From Acidobacteriota bacterium (lineage in GTDB: Bacteria; Acidobacteriota; Terriglobia; UBA7540): a DNA stretch of 64,000 nt. Where the stretch lies: the NCBI GenBank assembly GCA_003165315.1, contig PLSX01000112.1:1-64000 (forward strand), given 5' to 3'. This document shows, one piece after another, positions 44,382 through 53,622 of this stretch. Every line of letters starts with the position of its first letter. Position 1 is the stretch's first letter. Position numbers and translations under genes: made by a program. The notes beneath the pieces are model-generated. The model ran no database searches. It was not told the DNA's origin and saw only the letters and a list, made by a program, of their open reading frames with translations.

Positions 44382-44384
44382 CGA

Positions 44385-44568
44385 TCAATCATGGTCGTTT
44401 GTTGATTTGTGATTGGGGCGATTTACTCTTTATTGATCGACAGAGGATGATTGCAGACATTAACAGTCTAAGATCATTAGTCGATAACCGCCAACGGCAT
44501 TCATTACATCGACAATCGTCAATCATTCTTCGCCTAATTTTGGACGAAAACGTGCATTGAGTCATAAG
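44385..44568. repeat. Word-repeat-like spacer before the beta-barrel gene
   Basis: ACGATCAATCATGGTCGTTTG and TTGATTTGTGATTGGGGCGA face TACATCGACAATCGTCAATC. The arms are less regular than in the phage block. There is no gene in this 189-bp gap. Confidence 0.55.
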
Positions 44569-44570
44569 CT

Positions 44571-46412
44571 GTGAGTAAAAATGTCGCTATTCTCGCTGCC
44601 TTCTTATTGGCCCTTGCCCCCAATACGTGGGGGCAGGTCAAGTCGGGCGAAGCCAGCGTTAATTTAAGCGGCTCCATAGCAGCCGGATACAGCGATGATT
44701 ATACGAACCTCTCGGGTTCCGATCACAGCATCGAGGGCGCAGGCAGCGCCGACCTTTCCGGTATCTACTACAATCCTAATTTTTTCTCTTTTGACGTTCA
44801 GCCCTTTTACAACCAGTCACGGCTCAACTCAAATTTTCAGTCGATTACCTCCAGCAGCGGTGTGAACGCAACTACCAGGATCTTTAGCGGCAGCGAATTT
44901 CCAGGGTCAATCAGTTATTCCCAGACGTTCAATGGCAGTGGAAATTTCGGGATTCCAGGGCTCGCCAATTATACGACGCATGGGGACACTAGCAATCTCG
45001 CCGTCAACTGGGGCATTCACCTCCACAATTTACCCAGTCTCAATTTCAGTTTCTCAGACGGCGACAGCGAGTATTCGGTCTACGGATTGAACAGCCAGGG
45101 GAGACTACACTCGCTCACTTTTTCGGCCACGGCGGCCTATACCATTGCGGGGTTCAGCCTGAACGGGGGTTACCTGCACGATGCCACGCGAACCGTCACA
45201 CCAGTGATTCTAGCGGGTGAGGTGGCGCAAAAATCCAACTCAGGCGCCAATTCATTTTTCATCGGGATTGGGCACAAATTGCCATGGCACGGCAACTTTG
45301 CCGCCAACGCCACTCGCGAAGGCCTCAATACCACTTTGGACGACACTACATATAATGACAAGTACGATACAACGCTGGACACGCTGACGAGTTCACTCTC
45401 TTTCACTCCAAGGGAACATTTGAATGTGGGGGCAACCACCTATTACACGGATAACCTTGAGGGAAGTCTCTACAATACCCTGGTTACGGCCGGGGTTATC
45501 GCGCCACCGATCACAGGACAACAGGGGTCGCACGACCTTGGCCTGACTGGCTATGCCAACTACGACATGCCGGCTGAGCATCTGCACTTTAATGCCTACG
45601 CCGAGCGCCAGCAACAGAGCTTTCTGGGATTGTCCTTCGCCTCCGATTCCTACAATGGCACGGCAGATTATTCCAATACCCTTCTGGGGGGACAGTTTAA
45701 TGGGGTGCTGGGTCTAACGCGAACCTCGGTAAGTACCACCAACGAAAGTACACTGGGTTTGAACACCATGGTCAATTACACTCATCAGATCCAGCGATGG
45801 ACCGTGGCGGGGGGCTTTGCCTATTCCCAGGCCAACCAAACTGTATTGATCGCCTATACGAGTTCGGGTTACTCGTACTCTGGCAGCCTGGGCCGTAGGA
45901 TCGGACGAAGGTCGTATTGGGGAGTTTACACAAGCGGCGCGAGGAGCTTGCTGACCGACGAACCCGGGTCCGCCGATTCCAGTCATAGCTACTCCACCTC
46001 ACTCTCCGTGCCCCATTTCAGCATTAATGGCGCTTACTCGACCTCCAGTGGGAATGCCCTTTTGACTTCCACAGGACTGGTAAGTAACCCTATTCCCCTG
46101 CCTGTCGTTAACCCGGCAGACGTTGTGCTTTATAATGGTAAGTCGTACTCCTTGGGAGTTGGGTCCAGCCCATTGCGCGGGTTGACACTTACCGCGAGTT
46201 ACGCCAGGGCCCTGAGTGGAACCGATAGCAACTCGACGAGTTCCAATAACAAGAATGAGAATTTGTATTTCATGATGGTCTACCAGTTCCGCAAGGTGTT
46301 TTTCGAGACCGGATATAGCCGGTTAGTCCAGGGGTTCAGCATTACCGGAACGCCGCCGACACTACAAGGCTCGTTCTTTGTGGGAGTTTCGAGATATTTT
46401 AATTTCTTTTAA
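44571..46412 (+). CDS. Large outer-membrane beta-barrel protein (putative porin of the cytochrome cluster)
   Basis: 613 aa from GTG 44571. The signal peptide NVAILAAFLLALAPNTWGQV is cleaved near residue 22. The rest is a long series of alternating beta strands with aromatic girdle residues, such as SGEASVNLSGSIAAGYSDDY, HSLTFSATAAYTIAGFSLNG, DLGLTGYANYDMPAEHLHFN, WTVAGGFAYSQANQTVLIAY and LYFMMVYQFRKVFFETGYSR. It ends in FVGVSRYFNFF with a C-terminal phenylalanine, the signal for barrel insertion. No CXXCH is present. In porin-cytochrome conduits such a barrel sheathes a multihaem wire; here that role is inferred from its neighbours. Confidence 0.8.
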   Translation: MSKNVAILAAFLLALAPNTWGQVKSGEASVNLSGSIAAGYSDDYTNLSGSDHSIEGAGSADLSGIYYNPNFFSFDVQPFYNQSRLNSNFQSITSSSGVNATTRIFSGSEFPGSISYSQTFNGSGNFGIPGLANYTTHGDTSNLAVNWGIHLHNLPSLNFSFSDGDSEYSVYGLNSQGRLHSLTFSATAAYTIAGFSLNGGYLHDATRTVTPVILAGEVAQKSNSGANSFFIGIGHKLPWHGNFAANATREGLNTTLDDTTYNDKYDTTLDTLTSSLSFTPREHLNVGATTYYTDNLEGSLYNTLVTAGVIAPPITGQQGSHDLGLTGYANYDMPAEHLHFNAYAERQQQSFLGLSFASDSYNGTADYSNTLLGGQFNGVLGLTRTSVSTTNESTLGLNTMVNYTHQIQRWTVAGGFAYSQANQTVLIAYTSSGYSYSGSLGRRIGRRSYWGVYTSGARSLLTDEPGSADSSHSYSTSLSVPHFSINGAYSTSSGNALLTSTGLVSNPIPLPVVNPADVVLYNGKSYSLGVGSSPLRGLTLTASYARALSGTDSNSTSSNNKNENLYFMMVYQFRKVFFETGYSRLVQGFSITGTPPTLQGSFFVGVSRYFNFF

Positions 46413-46440
46413 ACGATCAAATGGGGAATCGGGTGATCGG

Positions 46441-47541
46441 ATGATCCAGAGATCGGGTGAACAAAGACCCATTTGCCGTCGTTTGTTCTGGCTGCTGCCC
46501 ACTGCGGGCAGCCTCGTGTTTCTCTTGCTGCTTCCAGTTGTCGCGGCCGCCGGGTCAAAAGCAAAGCCCCAATCCCTTGTGACGCTCCCCGAACTGGAAC
46601 TTACTGGCGGACGCAAGCTTTTGTATGAAGGTAGCGTCGGCTCAGAGAAGGAAGTTAAGACCAAACATACTTTCTGGGGCCGCCTTCTTGACGTGGTGGC
46701 GGGTGAACCTGACTACCACGCGCTCATTAATCCTTATAGCGTGGTCACCGACTCTCAAGGTCGGATCATCGTAGCCGACCCGGGCTCGAGCGGCGTCCAC
46801 ATCTTTGATTTCATCCAGCACAAATACAAGTTCATCTCCCGCATCAGAGATGTTGATGGAATGTCTTCGCCCCAGTGCGTGGCCGTGGATGCCGAGGACA
46901 ATATTTACGTCACAGATTCGTACGAGGGAAAAATTTTTGTCTTTGACCCCAGTGGAAAATTTCGGCGGATCATTGGCAGCATCAAGGGCGAGGGATATTT
47001 CAAACGAGCAACCGGCATCGCCATTGATTCTCCCGCCCAAAAGATCTTCGTAACGGACACATTGCGACAGCAGATTTGGGTGCTCGATCTGCAGGGTAAT
47101 GTCGTACAGAAGATTGGCACGGCAGGCACCGGCGATGGACAATTCAATTTTCCTACGGAATTGCGCTTGGATGGCCAGGACCTGCTGGTGGTGGACGCCA
47201 TGAACTTTCGCGTTCAGGTTCTGGATCGATCCGGTAAGTTTGAATACGCCATCGGCCAGATTGGGGACGAATCGGGGTACATGTTCAGGCCGAAGGGAAT
47301 CGGCAGGGACTCCGAGGGCCACCTTTACGTGGTGGAGGGTTTGAGCGGAATGGTGCAGGTTTTTGATCGCCAAGGCCGGTTGCTCTATTACTTTGGCAAG
47401 AAGGGGACCGGCTTCGGAGAATTTCAATTACCCACCGGCTTGTTCATTGATCATAACGACCGCGTCTTTGTGGTCGATTCCTACAACCGGCGCATCAAGG
47501 TCTTTCAGTACATGGCATTGGGGAAGAATGATCAACACTAA
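46441..47541 (+). CDS. Exported NHL beta-propeller protein, second copy
   Basis: 366 aa from ATG 46441; an in-frame ATG at 46378 overlaps the barrel gene. A hydrophobic signal (LPTAGSLVFLLLLPVVAAAG) is followed by a linker with FWGRLLDVVAGEPDYHALIN, which recalls the GWMDRLAGAQDP linker of the first NHL protein, and then six NHL repeats (VVTDSQGRIIVADPGSSGVH, VAVDAEDNIYVTDSYEGKIF, IAIDSPAQKIFVTDTLRQQI, LRLDGQDLLVVDAMNFRVQV, IGRDSEGHLYVVEGLSGMVQ, LFIDHNDRVFVVDSYNRRIK). It overlaps the next cytochrome gene by 14 bases, so the two are translationally coupled. Confidence 0.86.
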   Translation: MIQRSGEQRPICRRLFWLLPTAGSLVFLLLLPVVAAAGSKAKPQSLVTLPELELTGGRKLLYEGSVGSEKEVKTKHTFWGRLLDVVAGEPDYHALINPYSVVTDSQGRIIVADPGSSGVHIFDFIQHKYKFISRIRDVDGMSSPQCVAVDAEDNIYVTDSYEGKIFVFDPSGKFRRIIGSIKGEGYFKRATGIAIDSPAQKIFVTDTLRQQIWVLDLQGNVVQKIGTAGTGDGQFNFPTELRLDGQDLLVVDAMNFRVQVLDRSGKFEYAIGQIGDESGYMFRPKGIGRDSEGHLYVVEGLSGMVQVFDRQGRLLYYFGKKGTGFGEFQLPTGLFIDHNDRVFVVDSYNRRIKVFQYMALGKNDQH

Positions 47542-49708
47542 GACACAAGAACCTGAAACCGGCAGTCGGAAGCCCACATTCAGGACGAATCCGCTTTTCT
47601 ATCGGCTTCCGGACCCTGACTTTCGTTTCCAGTCCTTGTGCCTCGGTCTCCTGGTGGTAGCTTCCCTTGCTTTCGCCCGCCCCGCACTGGCGCAGACGAC
47701 TCCGCCAGCGGTGACAGATGTCATCGGTTCGCACGACCTTTCTCCCGGGGGGACGGGTTCCCCGATTAAGGGGACTCTTTCTGGTTCCTGCCTTTACTGC
47801 CATGCTCCGCATTCCGGCTTGAATGGCTCTGCGGGCCTCGCTCCTACGCCACTCTGGGACCAGAAGCTCTCATCGGTTTCGTCCTACACGGTTTACTCAA
47901 GCGGGACATTGGTTAACACACCCAACCCTTCACCTCAGCTGGGTACTAACTCCACCCTTTGCCTGAGTTGTCATGATGGCACTGTGGCAGGGTCCCCGGG
48001 CGCCCTTGTCCCTTACGGGCAAGTTCCGATGACGGGGCAGATGAATGCTGCAGACGTGTTTGGCACCAACCTTTCCACGATGCATCCAGTCAGCTTCATC
48101 CTCCCGTTAAAAAGTTCTCCGGATTTGTGGCCGTCCGTTTATGCCAGTCCCCCATCGACTCAGGATCAAACTGGCGCTGTGCAGCTTATTAACGGAAACG
48201 TGGAGTGCAGCAGCTGCCACAATGCCCACGTGCAAAATATCGACCCGAACAATCCAAATTTCCTGGTCCTGAATAACGCCAATGGTGCACTTTGCGCGGC
48301 CTGCCACAATCCTACTGTCCCCACCGGAACAGGGATGGGGTTGACCAGCCCACAGGTGGCCACCCAAACTGTGCTGCGCGCAGCGGGATCACCCCTTTCA
48401 TCCAGCGCCGCATCGAGCAAACCTAATCCGCTTGCGGGTTGGACCACCAGCATTCACGCCACAGCATCGAACCGGGTGCCTGGTCGGATTTTGCTGGAAA
48501 CCACTGCAACGCCCTCGAAGGGGAGCTCCACCAGCAAAGTACAGGCATCCCTTGGACCTTATGGCACGGTGGCCAGGAATGCTTGTGCATCGTGCCACGC
48601 TACCCACAATGCCCAAGGCGGCAATTCACTGCTTCGGGCCGCTGAAGACCAAGCTTGCGTTGTTTGCCACAATGGAAGTTCGACGACGTCTCCCCCCACC
48701 GCCAATATCCTTGCCGAAACCTTGGCGCCGAAGTATGGGCATGCTTTTTCGCCAGGGAACAGCTCTCACCTGCCGCATGAGGGCGCGCTCTTGAATCAAA
48801 ACCGACATGTTACCTGTGTGGATTGCCATAACCCGCATTCAAGCAGTCGGGTCGCTGCATTTACCGAGGCGCCCGCGATTCGTCTTTCCCAGGCCCAGGT
48901 GGTGGGGATCAGCGGGACGGATGGCAAGACCGTGGTCACACCCGCCAGCAACCAATATGAGAATTGCCTGCGCTGCCATGGAACCAGCACTGGCAAACAA
49001 GCTAAAATTATTTACGGATATTTACCGATCAGGGCGGTTGCCGCAAGCGACGCACTGAACGTAGCTCCAGAATTCAGCACTTTCGCAACATCAAGTCACC
49101 CCGTTTTCCACGACAGCACCAGCACATTTCCGCAGCCAAGCCTGCGCACTAGCATGCTAAAGCTTGATGGCATGACGATTGGACGTAACATGGGGGTGCG
49201 AATCCTGTGCACGGACTGCCACAATAGCGACGACAATCGTGAATTCGGCGGCAGTGGACCGAATGGACCGCACGGATCGATTTTCCCTCACATCCTGGAA
49301 CGCCGATATGAATTTAGTCAGGCAGGGGCCCCCGGCGCGGCCATTTCCAATCTGTTCCCGAACCCCACCTTGAACGCGCAAGGCGGGCCCGGTGGCGGCC
49401 CCTACGCGCTGTGCGCCAAGTGCCATGACCTCAACCAGATCATGAACAATACTAGCTTCAGTGAGCATTCCCGCCATATTAAAGATGGATTCTCTTGCTC
49501 TGCATGCCACGTTGCCCACGGGATGGGAGCCCAATCGGCTACCATTTCTGGCCAACGACTGGTAAACTTCGATATCAAAGTCGTCGCACCCAGCGGTGGT
49601 ACTCCGATCTCCTATAGCCGTGCGACCAATTCCTGTGCTCTGGTTTGCCATAATCACACTCATCAGCTCCGGGCGGCTGGCGGATCGGTAAAACCTAGCT
49701 TTCGATAA
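47528..49708 (+). CDS. Large secreted cytochrome with 11 CXXCH and one CXXXCH motif
   Basis: 726 aa from ATG 47528 after GGGGAAG. A signal-like stretch ends FARPALAQ (residues 49-56 region). CXXCH motifs: CLYCHAPH, CLSCHDG, CSSCHNAH, CAACHNP, CASCHATH, CVVCH, CVDCHNPH, CLRCH, CTDCH, CAKCH and CSACHVAH. A twelfth site, CALVCHNHTH near the C-terminus, is of the rarer CX3CH type. The first four haems and their spacing words match the tetrahaem protein of this cluster. It is probably extracellular or on the cell surface and ends the electron path. Confidence 0.87.
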   Translation: MINTKTQEPETGSRKPTFRTNPLFYRLPDPDFRFQSLCLGLLVVASLAFARPALAQTTPPAVTDVIGSHDLSPGGTGSPIKGTLSGSCLYCHAPHSGLNGSAGLAPTPLWDQKLSSVSSYTVYSSGTLVNTPNPSPQLGTNSTLCLSCHDGTVAGSPGALVPYGQVPMTGQMNAADVFGTNLSTMHPVSFILPLKSSPDLWPSVYASPPSTQDQTGAVQLINGNVECSSCHNAHVQNIDPNNPNFLVLNNANGALCAACHNPTVPTGTGMGLTSPQVATQTVLRAAGSPLSSSAASSKPNPLAGWTTSIHATASNRVPGRILLETTATPSKGSSTSKVQASLGPYGTVARNACASCHATHNAQGGNSLLRAAEDQACVVCHNGSSTTSPPTANILAETLAPKYGHAFSPGNSSHLPHEGALLNQNRHVTCVDCHNPHSSSRVAAFTEAPAIRLSQAQVVGISGTDGKTVVTPASNQYENCLRCHGTSTGKQAKIIYGYLPIRAVAASDALNVAPEFSTFATSSHPVFHDSTSTFPQPSLRTSMLKLDGMTIGRNMGVRILCTDCHNSDDNREFGGSGPNGPHGSIFPHILERRYEFSQAGAPGAAISNLFPNPTLNAQGGPGGGPYALCAKCHDLNQIMNNTSFSEHSRHIKDGFSCSACHVAHGMGAQSATISGQRLVNFDIKVVAPSGGTPISYSRATNSCALVCHNHTHQLRAAGGSVKPSFR

Positions 49709-49711
49709 ATA

Positions 49712-49852
49712 AGAAGTGCGAAGCTGGAAGCGAGAAGCTTGAAGTTAGAACCCGGGTTTCTTGATGTTAGCTGCGACGATTGGGGCAAAGTTTCTCCTCC
49801 ACTCTGGATTCTAAATTCTGACTCCAGGCTCCTGTTTTCTGACTCCTTTTTC
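49712..49852. repeat. Word-repeat-like spacer after the cytochrome cluster
   Basis: GAAGTGCGAAGCTGGAAGCGAG and AAGCTTGAAGTTAGAACCCG face CTGGATTCTAAATTCTGACT and CCAGGCTCCTGTTTTCTGAC. No gene and no T-run terminator were seen. Confidence 0.6.
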
Positions 49853-49853
49853 T

Positions 49854-51029
49854 ATGTTTTCCTCCCGCACCAACTGGCCACTCGCTCCAAATCTTCTCTC
49901 CCAACTTTTGCGCGAGCGCCGGGAGCTCGGCCTGCCCACTCTGGACTTGACGGAATCCAATCCTACACGATGCGGTTTTGCGCTGGATGCGGATGATACT
50001 CTGGCCCCGCTCCACGACCCTCTCGCGCTGTTGTATCAGCCCGACCCACGGGGACTGCGTGTGGCCAGGGAAGCCGTGGCGGGGTATTACGTTGAGCATG
50101 GAGTTCAGCTTGACCCGGAACAAATCTTTCTTACCGCCAGCACCAGCGAGGCTTACTCATTTGTGTTCCGTCTGCTCGCCAACCCAGGCGATAAGATCCT
50201 TGCGCCCCAGCCTAGCTATCCTCTTTTTGATTTTCTCGGCGCCTTGAATGACGTCAACGTGGTCCCGTACCCGTTGGCTTATAACGATGGCTGGCAGGTG
50301 GATTTGCAAGGACTCGCCTCGCGATGGGATTCACGCTCGCGCGCTGTACTGGTTGTTCATCCCAACAACCCCACGGGTTCTTACATTCAAAATCGCGAGT
50401 TGATTGCGATGACGGAGATTTGCCTGCAACACCAAGGTGCCATCATCGCAGATGAGGTCTTTTCCGACTATGGTTTCGCAGCGGACGCGGACCGTGTGGT
50501 GACCCACGCACAAAATACGGAGGTTCTCACCTTCACGCTCAGCGGGCTCTCGAAGATTTCTGCCCTGCCGCAGATGAAGCTTGCATGGATTGTTGTGAAT
50601 GGCCCGGCGGATTTGCGCCGTCAGGCGCTGGCGCGCCTCGAGGTAATTGCAGACACCTACCTTTCCGTCAGCGCCCCTGTGGCCCTGGCTACACCAAGGT
50701 GGCTTGCGCAGCGCGGTCCCATCCAATCGCAAATACTGGATCGGGTGCAAGCTAATCTGCGGCAGCTTGATGCCATGCTCACGCCGGAATTGCCCCTGAG
50801 TAGGCTAAAAGTCGAAGGCGGCTGGTATGCCATTCTTCGTGTGCCTTCCACACGCAGCGATGAGGATTGGGCGGCGGAGTTGCTGACTCAAACAGGCGTA
50901 TCGTTGCATCCGGGCCACTTTTACGATTTCCCTTCGGAAGGCTTCCTTGTTTTGAGCCTGCTGCCCGCCCCGGGAGCCTTTGCGGATGCCTTGGGTAAAG
51001 TGGTTTCCCTGATCTCCTCGCAAAGCTGA
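49854..51029 (+). CDS. Class I/II PLP-dependent aminotransferase
   Basis: 391 aa. It has the fold-type I motifs: an N-terminal substrate-loop (LTESNPTRCGF), TASTSEAYSFVFRLL, HPNNPTGSYI with the PLP-binding Asn, ADEVFSDYGFA with the ring-nitrogen Asp, and SGLSKISALPQMKLAWIVV with the Schiff-base lysine. The family transfers amino groups between an amino acid and a 2-oxo acid; aspartate or alanine-type activity is typical but not determined here. No good Shine-Dalgarno sequence is visible. It is convergent with the hexosaminidase gene, and the ends are only 34 bp apart. Confidence 0.88.
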   Translation: MFSSRTNWPLAPNLLSQLLRERRELGLPTLDLTESNPTRCGFALDADDTLAPLHDPLALLYQPDPRGLRVAREAVAGYYVEHGVQLDPEQIFLTASTSEAYSFVFRLLANPGDKILAPQPSYPLFDFLGALNDVNVVPYPLAYNDGWQVDLQGLASRWDSRSRAVLVVHPNNPTGSYIQNRELIAMTEICLQHQGAIIADEVFSDYGFAADADRVVTHAQNTEVLTFTLSGLSKISALPQMKLAWIVVNGPADLRRQALARLEVIADTYLSVSAPVALATPRWLAQRGPIQSQILDRVQANLRQLDAMLTPELPLSRLKVEGGWYAILRVPSTRSDEDWAAELLTQTGVSLHPGHFYDFPSEGFLVLSLLPAPGAFADALGKVVSLISSQS

Positions 51030-51063
51030 CTTGTTTATTTGATTTTTGCTCGGCGACGCCCAC

Positions 51064-53088
51064 CTACCACGAGCCCCGTTGGGCCGCCTCAACGAGTTTG
51101 CGGACAGGCGCAACAATCATCAGCAGGAGTTCCGCGTGGGGTTTGGCTGCCAAGTCGAGCAGGACACGCTGCTCTTCCGCCCAGGCAGGTGGGGCGGGAT
51201 GGCCGGAGTCAAGATAGTCCAGCGGTTCCAAGCCAGTCTTTGCCACCGCCGACAAATCTTCCGCCAATGGGATATTTTCTTGAAGCAGCGCCGACTGCTG
51301 GAGAATCGGCAACAAAATTTCGCGACTGTCGCGCCAGATTATAAGTTGCTTGCGTATCCCGTCTTGATCGGTGGGCAGATGATCCACTCTTACGGCGAAA
51401 ATCCGTGCCGATTCACTCTCCGGTCGCGCCGCATCAACAAGCCGATTGTACGGGGTCAGACTGGTGTAATCGCGCGCGTCTTCGCGGTCATAGTCCTTGA
51501 TAGGCTCCACAACATCAGCCAGAGTTTTGAGCGTTTCGGGCGACTGCATGCCAGCCAGGCGGGCAAGCATCCGGGTGTAGTTGGAGATATGCGTCGCGCC
51601 CACCCAGTCCAGTTCGCGGCTGACGACTTCGAGCCGTCGATACATGGAATCCACATCTTTCACTTCTTGGGGCGACCAGAACCGTTCGGCAATGGCGGCC
51701 GCGGAGGGCCAGATGCGGGAGTCAATGTTCTCCGGCGTTACAAGTTCGCTCCACATGCAAGCCTCGCCGCCCAGGATGTGTGAAGCCTGATCGGGTGTCA
51801 GGTTGGTGGCGCCAGCAAGCGGGTCAACTTGGTAGTAATTTGCCGGCGCCAGTGCGAGATCAAGATAATAGCCATGGGAGAGAATGCTCATGTAACCCAG
51901 TTGCGCTGTTTGAACCAGGGATTCAGGGCCGCGCCACGACTGCACAACAATATCTTTCGGGAGGCCGGGATGAAAGATTTCGTCCCATCCAATCATCTTC
52001 TTCCCATGCCTCTGGACAATGGCCAGCAGGCGGCGATTAAAGTAAGTCTGGAGGCCGGCATTATCTTTGATGCTTTGCGCTTGCTTGAAGGCCGAAATCT
52101 GTGAATTGGCATCCCATTGCACGCCGTTGACTTCGTCACCGCCGACGTGGAAGTACTCATCGGGAAAGAGTCCGGCGATTTCGCCAATCAGGCCGTCGAG
52201 AAACGTGTACGTTTCCTCGCGCATTGGATTCAAGGTCGGATTGAAAATTCCCCATTTGCGCTCAATTTGAAACGGGCCACGCCCGCTTGCGAGTTCCGGA
52301 TATCCCACGAACCAGCTTGTGGAATGGCCCGGCATGTCCATCTCAGGAACGACGCGAATGCCGCGGTCGCGCGCGTATGCCACCAGTTCGGTTATTTGCG
52401 CCTGCGTATAATAGTGCCCGTCCGATCCCAATTCTTGCAGCTTGGGAAATTTCTTGCTTTCAATGCGGAAGCCCTGGTCATCGGAGATGTGAAGGTGCAG
52501 TACATTCAGTTTTACCGCGGCCATGGCGTCAATATTGCGCTGCAACACCCCCATTGGCATCCAGTGCCGGCACACGTCGATCATTAAGCCTCGCCACGGA
52601 AATCGCGGATGATCGGCGATGTGCACGGCGGGCACGCTAAATCCCTGCGCGTCGAGGCGGACAAGCTGGAGGAATGTTTCCATGCCGCGAAGGACTCCGA
52701 CGGGCGTCGTTGCCGTCAGACTTGCGTCTTGTGCGGTGACGTCAAGTTGATAGGATTCTTCTTCGCGCACCGACTGAATTTCCTCCCCCGCGTGGTCGCA
52801 ATGCAGCACCAGTGGTGCTCCAGGTGTGTTTTCCAATCCATTGGGGAAGGGGATTCCTGTCTGGAGCGAAAGGCGGTGAACCAAGCGGGCAGCTGCGGCC
52901 TCAAGGCGGGGCTCCCGGAATCCCTCCAGCGCCACGCGGAACCTGCCGTCAATAACCAATCGCCCGGAACCGGGTTCGAGTTTCGCCGGTTGGGGCATTA
53001 GGTTGTAAGTCTCTGCCCAAGCGGGTCGGTGGCTCAGCATCATGGCGACGATGAATCCCACCAAACATAATTTTCTTAGGCCTTCCAT
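51064..53088 (-). CDS. Secreted beta-N-acetylhexosaminidase (GH20)
   Basis: 674 aa from ATG 53088 after GGGAGGTC; an in-frame ATG at 53211 is unlikely. A signal peptide (EGLRKLCLVGFIVAMMLSHR, ending WAE) leads to a GH20b-like N-terminal domain (YNLMPQPAKLEPGSGRLVID) and the TIM barrel: FPWRGLMIDVCRHWMPMGVL, LNVLHLHISDDQGFRIESKK, MDMPGHSTSW and the catalytic pair in FHVGGDEVNGVQWDAN, then GWDEIFHPGLP, VQSWRG and LGGEACMWSELV. It cleaves terminal GlcNAc or GalNAc from chitin- or wall-derived glycans in the periplasm or outside. Confidence 0.93.
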   Translation of the reverse strand: MEGLRKLCLVGFIVAMMLSHRPAWAETYNLMPQPAKLEPGSGRLVIDGRFRVALEGFREPRLEAAAARLVHRLSLQTGIPFPNGLENTPGAPLVLHCDHAGEEIQSVREEESYQLDVTAQDASLTATTPVGVLRGMETFLQLVRLDAQGFSVPAVHIADHPRFPWRGLMIDVCRHWMPMGVLQRNIDAMAAVKLNVLHLHISDDQGFRIESKKFPKLQELGSDGHYYTQAQITELVAYARDRGIRVVPEMDMPGHSTSWFVGYPELASGRGPFQIERKWGIFNPTLNPMREETYTFLDGLIGEIAGLFPDEYFHVGGDEVNGVQWDANSQISAFKQAQSIKDNAGLQTYFNRRLLAIVQRHGKKMIGWDEIFHPGLPKDIVVQSWRGPESLVQTAQLGYMSILSHGYYLDLALAPANYYQVDPLAGATNLTPDQASHILGGEACMWSELVTPENIDSRIWPSAAAIAERFWSPQEVKDVDSMYRRLEVVSRELDWVGATHISNYTRMLARLAGMQSPETLKTLADVVEPIKDYDREDARDYTSLTPYNRLVDAARPESESARIFAVRVDHLPTDQDGIRKQLIIWRDSREILLPILQQSALLQENIPLAEDLSAVAKTGLEPLDYLDSGHPAPPAWAEEQRVLLDLAAKPHAELLLMIVAPVRKLVEAAQRGSW

Positions 53089-53349
53089 TTCGACCTCCCT
53101 GCGGCGGCATGCGGCTTCGCAGTAAATGTTGCTTGAATGAGACCTTCGGCTGCGAAAAGAAAAAGCAGCGGCGACGCGCATGACAATAGTTGAACCGCTG
53201 GACAATTGCAATCTCAGCCGTGGGTTGCTGCTTTGTCATTCAAATTATCTGTTGCGGGGCGTAGAATGTTCATAGGGATTGCCGAAAGCTTATCGCCCAG
53301 CGTGCCCCGGCAAAGTTACGGATCGATATGCCCCGTAATTGAGATTAAT

Positions 53350-53622
53350 ATGGCAAGAGGATGGGAAAGCAAATCGGTTGAATCACAAATGGAAACGTCG
53401 CAGTCTAATAAAGAGGAAGCCGGCAAAAAGCGTGTGAGTTCGGAAGTGGCTGCCGCCATTCGGAAGAAGGAAACTCTCCTGTTAGCTCGCGCCCACCTGC
53501 TGCAGCAAATGCAATTGACGCAGCATCCGCGCCGCCGCGAAATGCTCCAAAACGCGCTTATGGATTTGGAGAAGCAAATCGCGGATCTGAGTGTGCTTGA
53601 TCGTGCGGCAGGAAGTGACTGA
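53350..53622 (+). CDS. Small basic helical protein, unknown
   Basis: 90 aa from ATG 53350 (MARGWESKSVESQMETSQSN); the frame is open upstream to 53206 but without a good start. It is a single long helix-rich region: SSEVAAAIRKKETLLLARAH, LLQQMQLTQHPRRREMLQNA, LMDLEKQIADLSVL. It may be a small coiled coil or a nucleic-acid-associated protein. No family is recognised. It lies divergently from the hexosaminidase gene. Confidence 0.55.
   Translation: MARGWESKSVESQMETSQSNKEEAGKKRVSSEVAAAIRKKETLLLARAHLLQQMQLTQHPRRREMLQNALMDLEKQIADLSVLDRAAGSD

Noticed and set aside
53206-53349. Longer start for the small helical protein
   Set aside because: The extension has no matching composition and lies over the 5' region of the divergent hexosaminidase; ATG 53350 begins the helical part.
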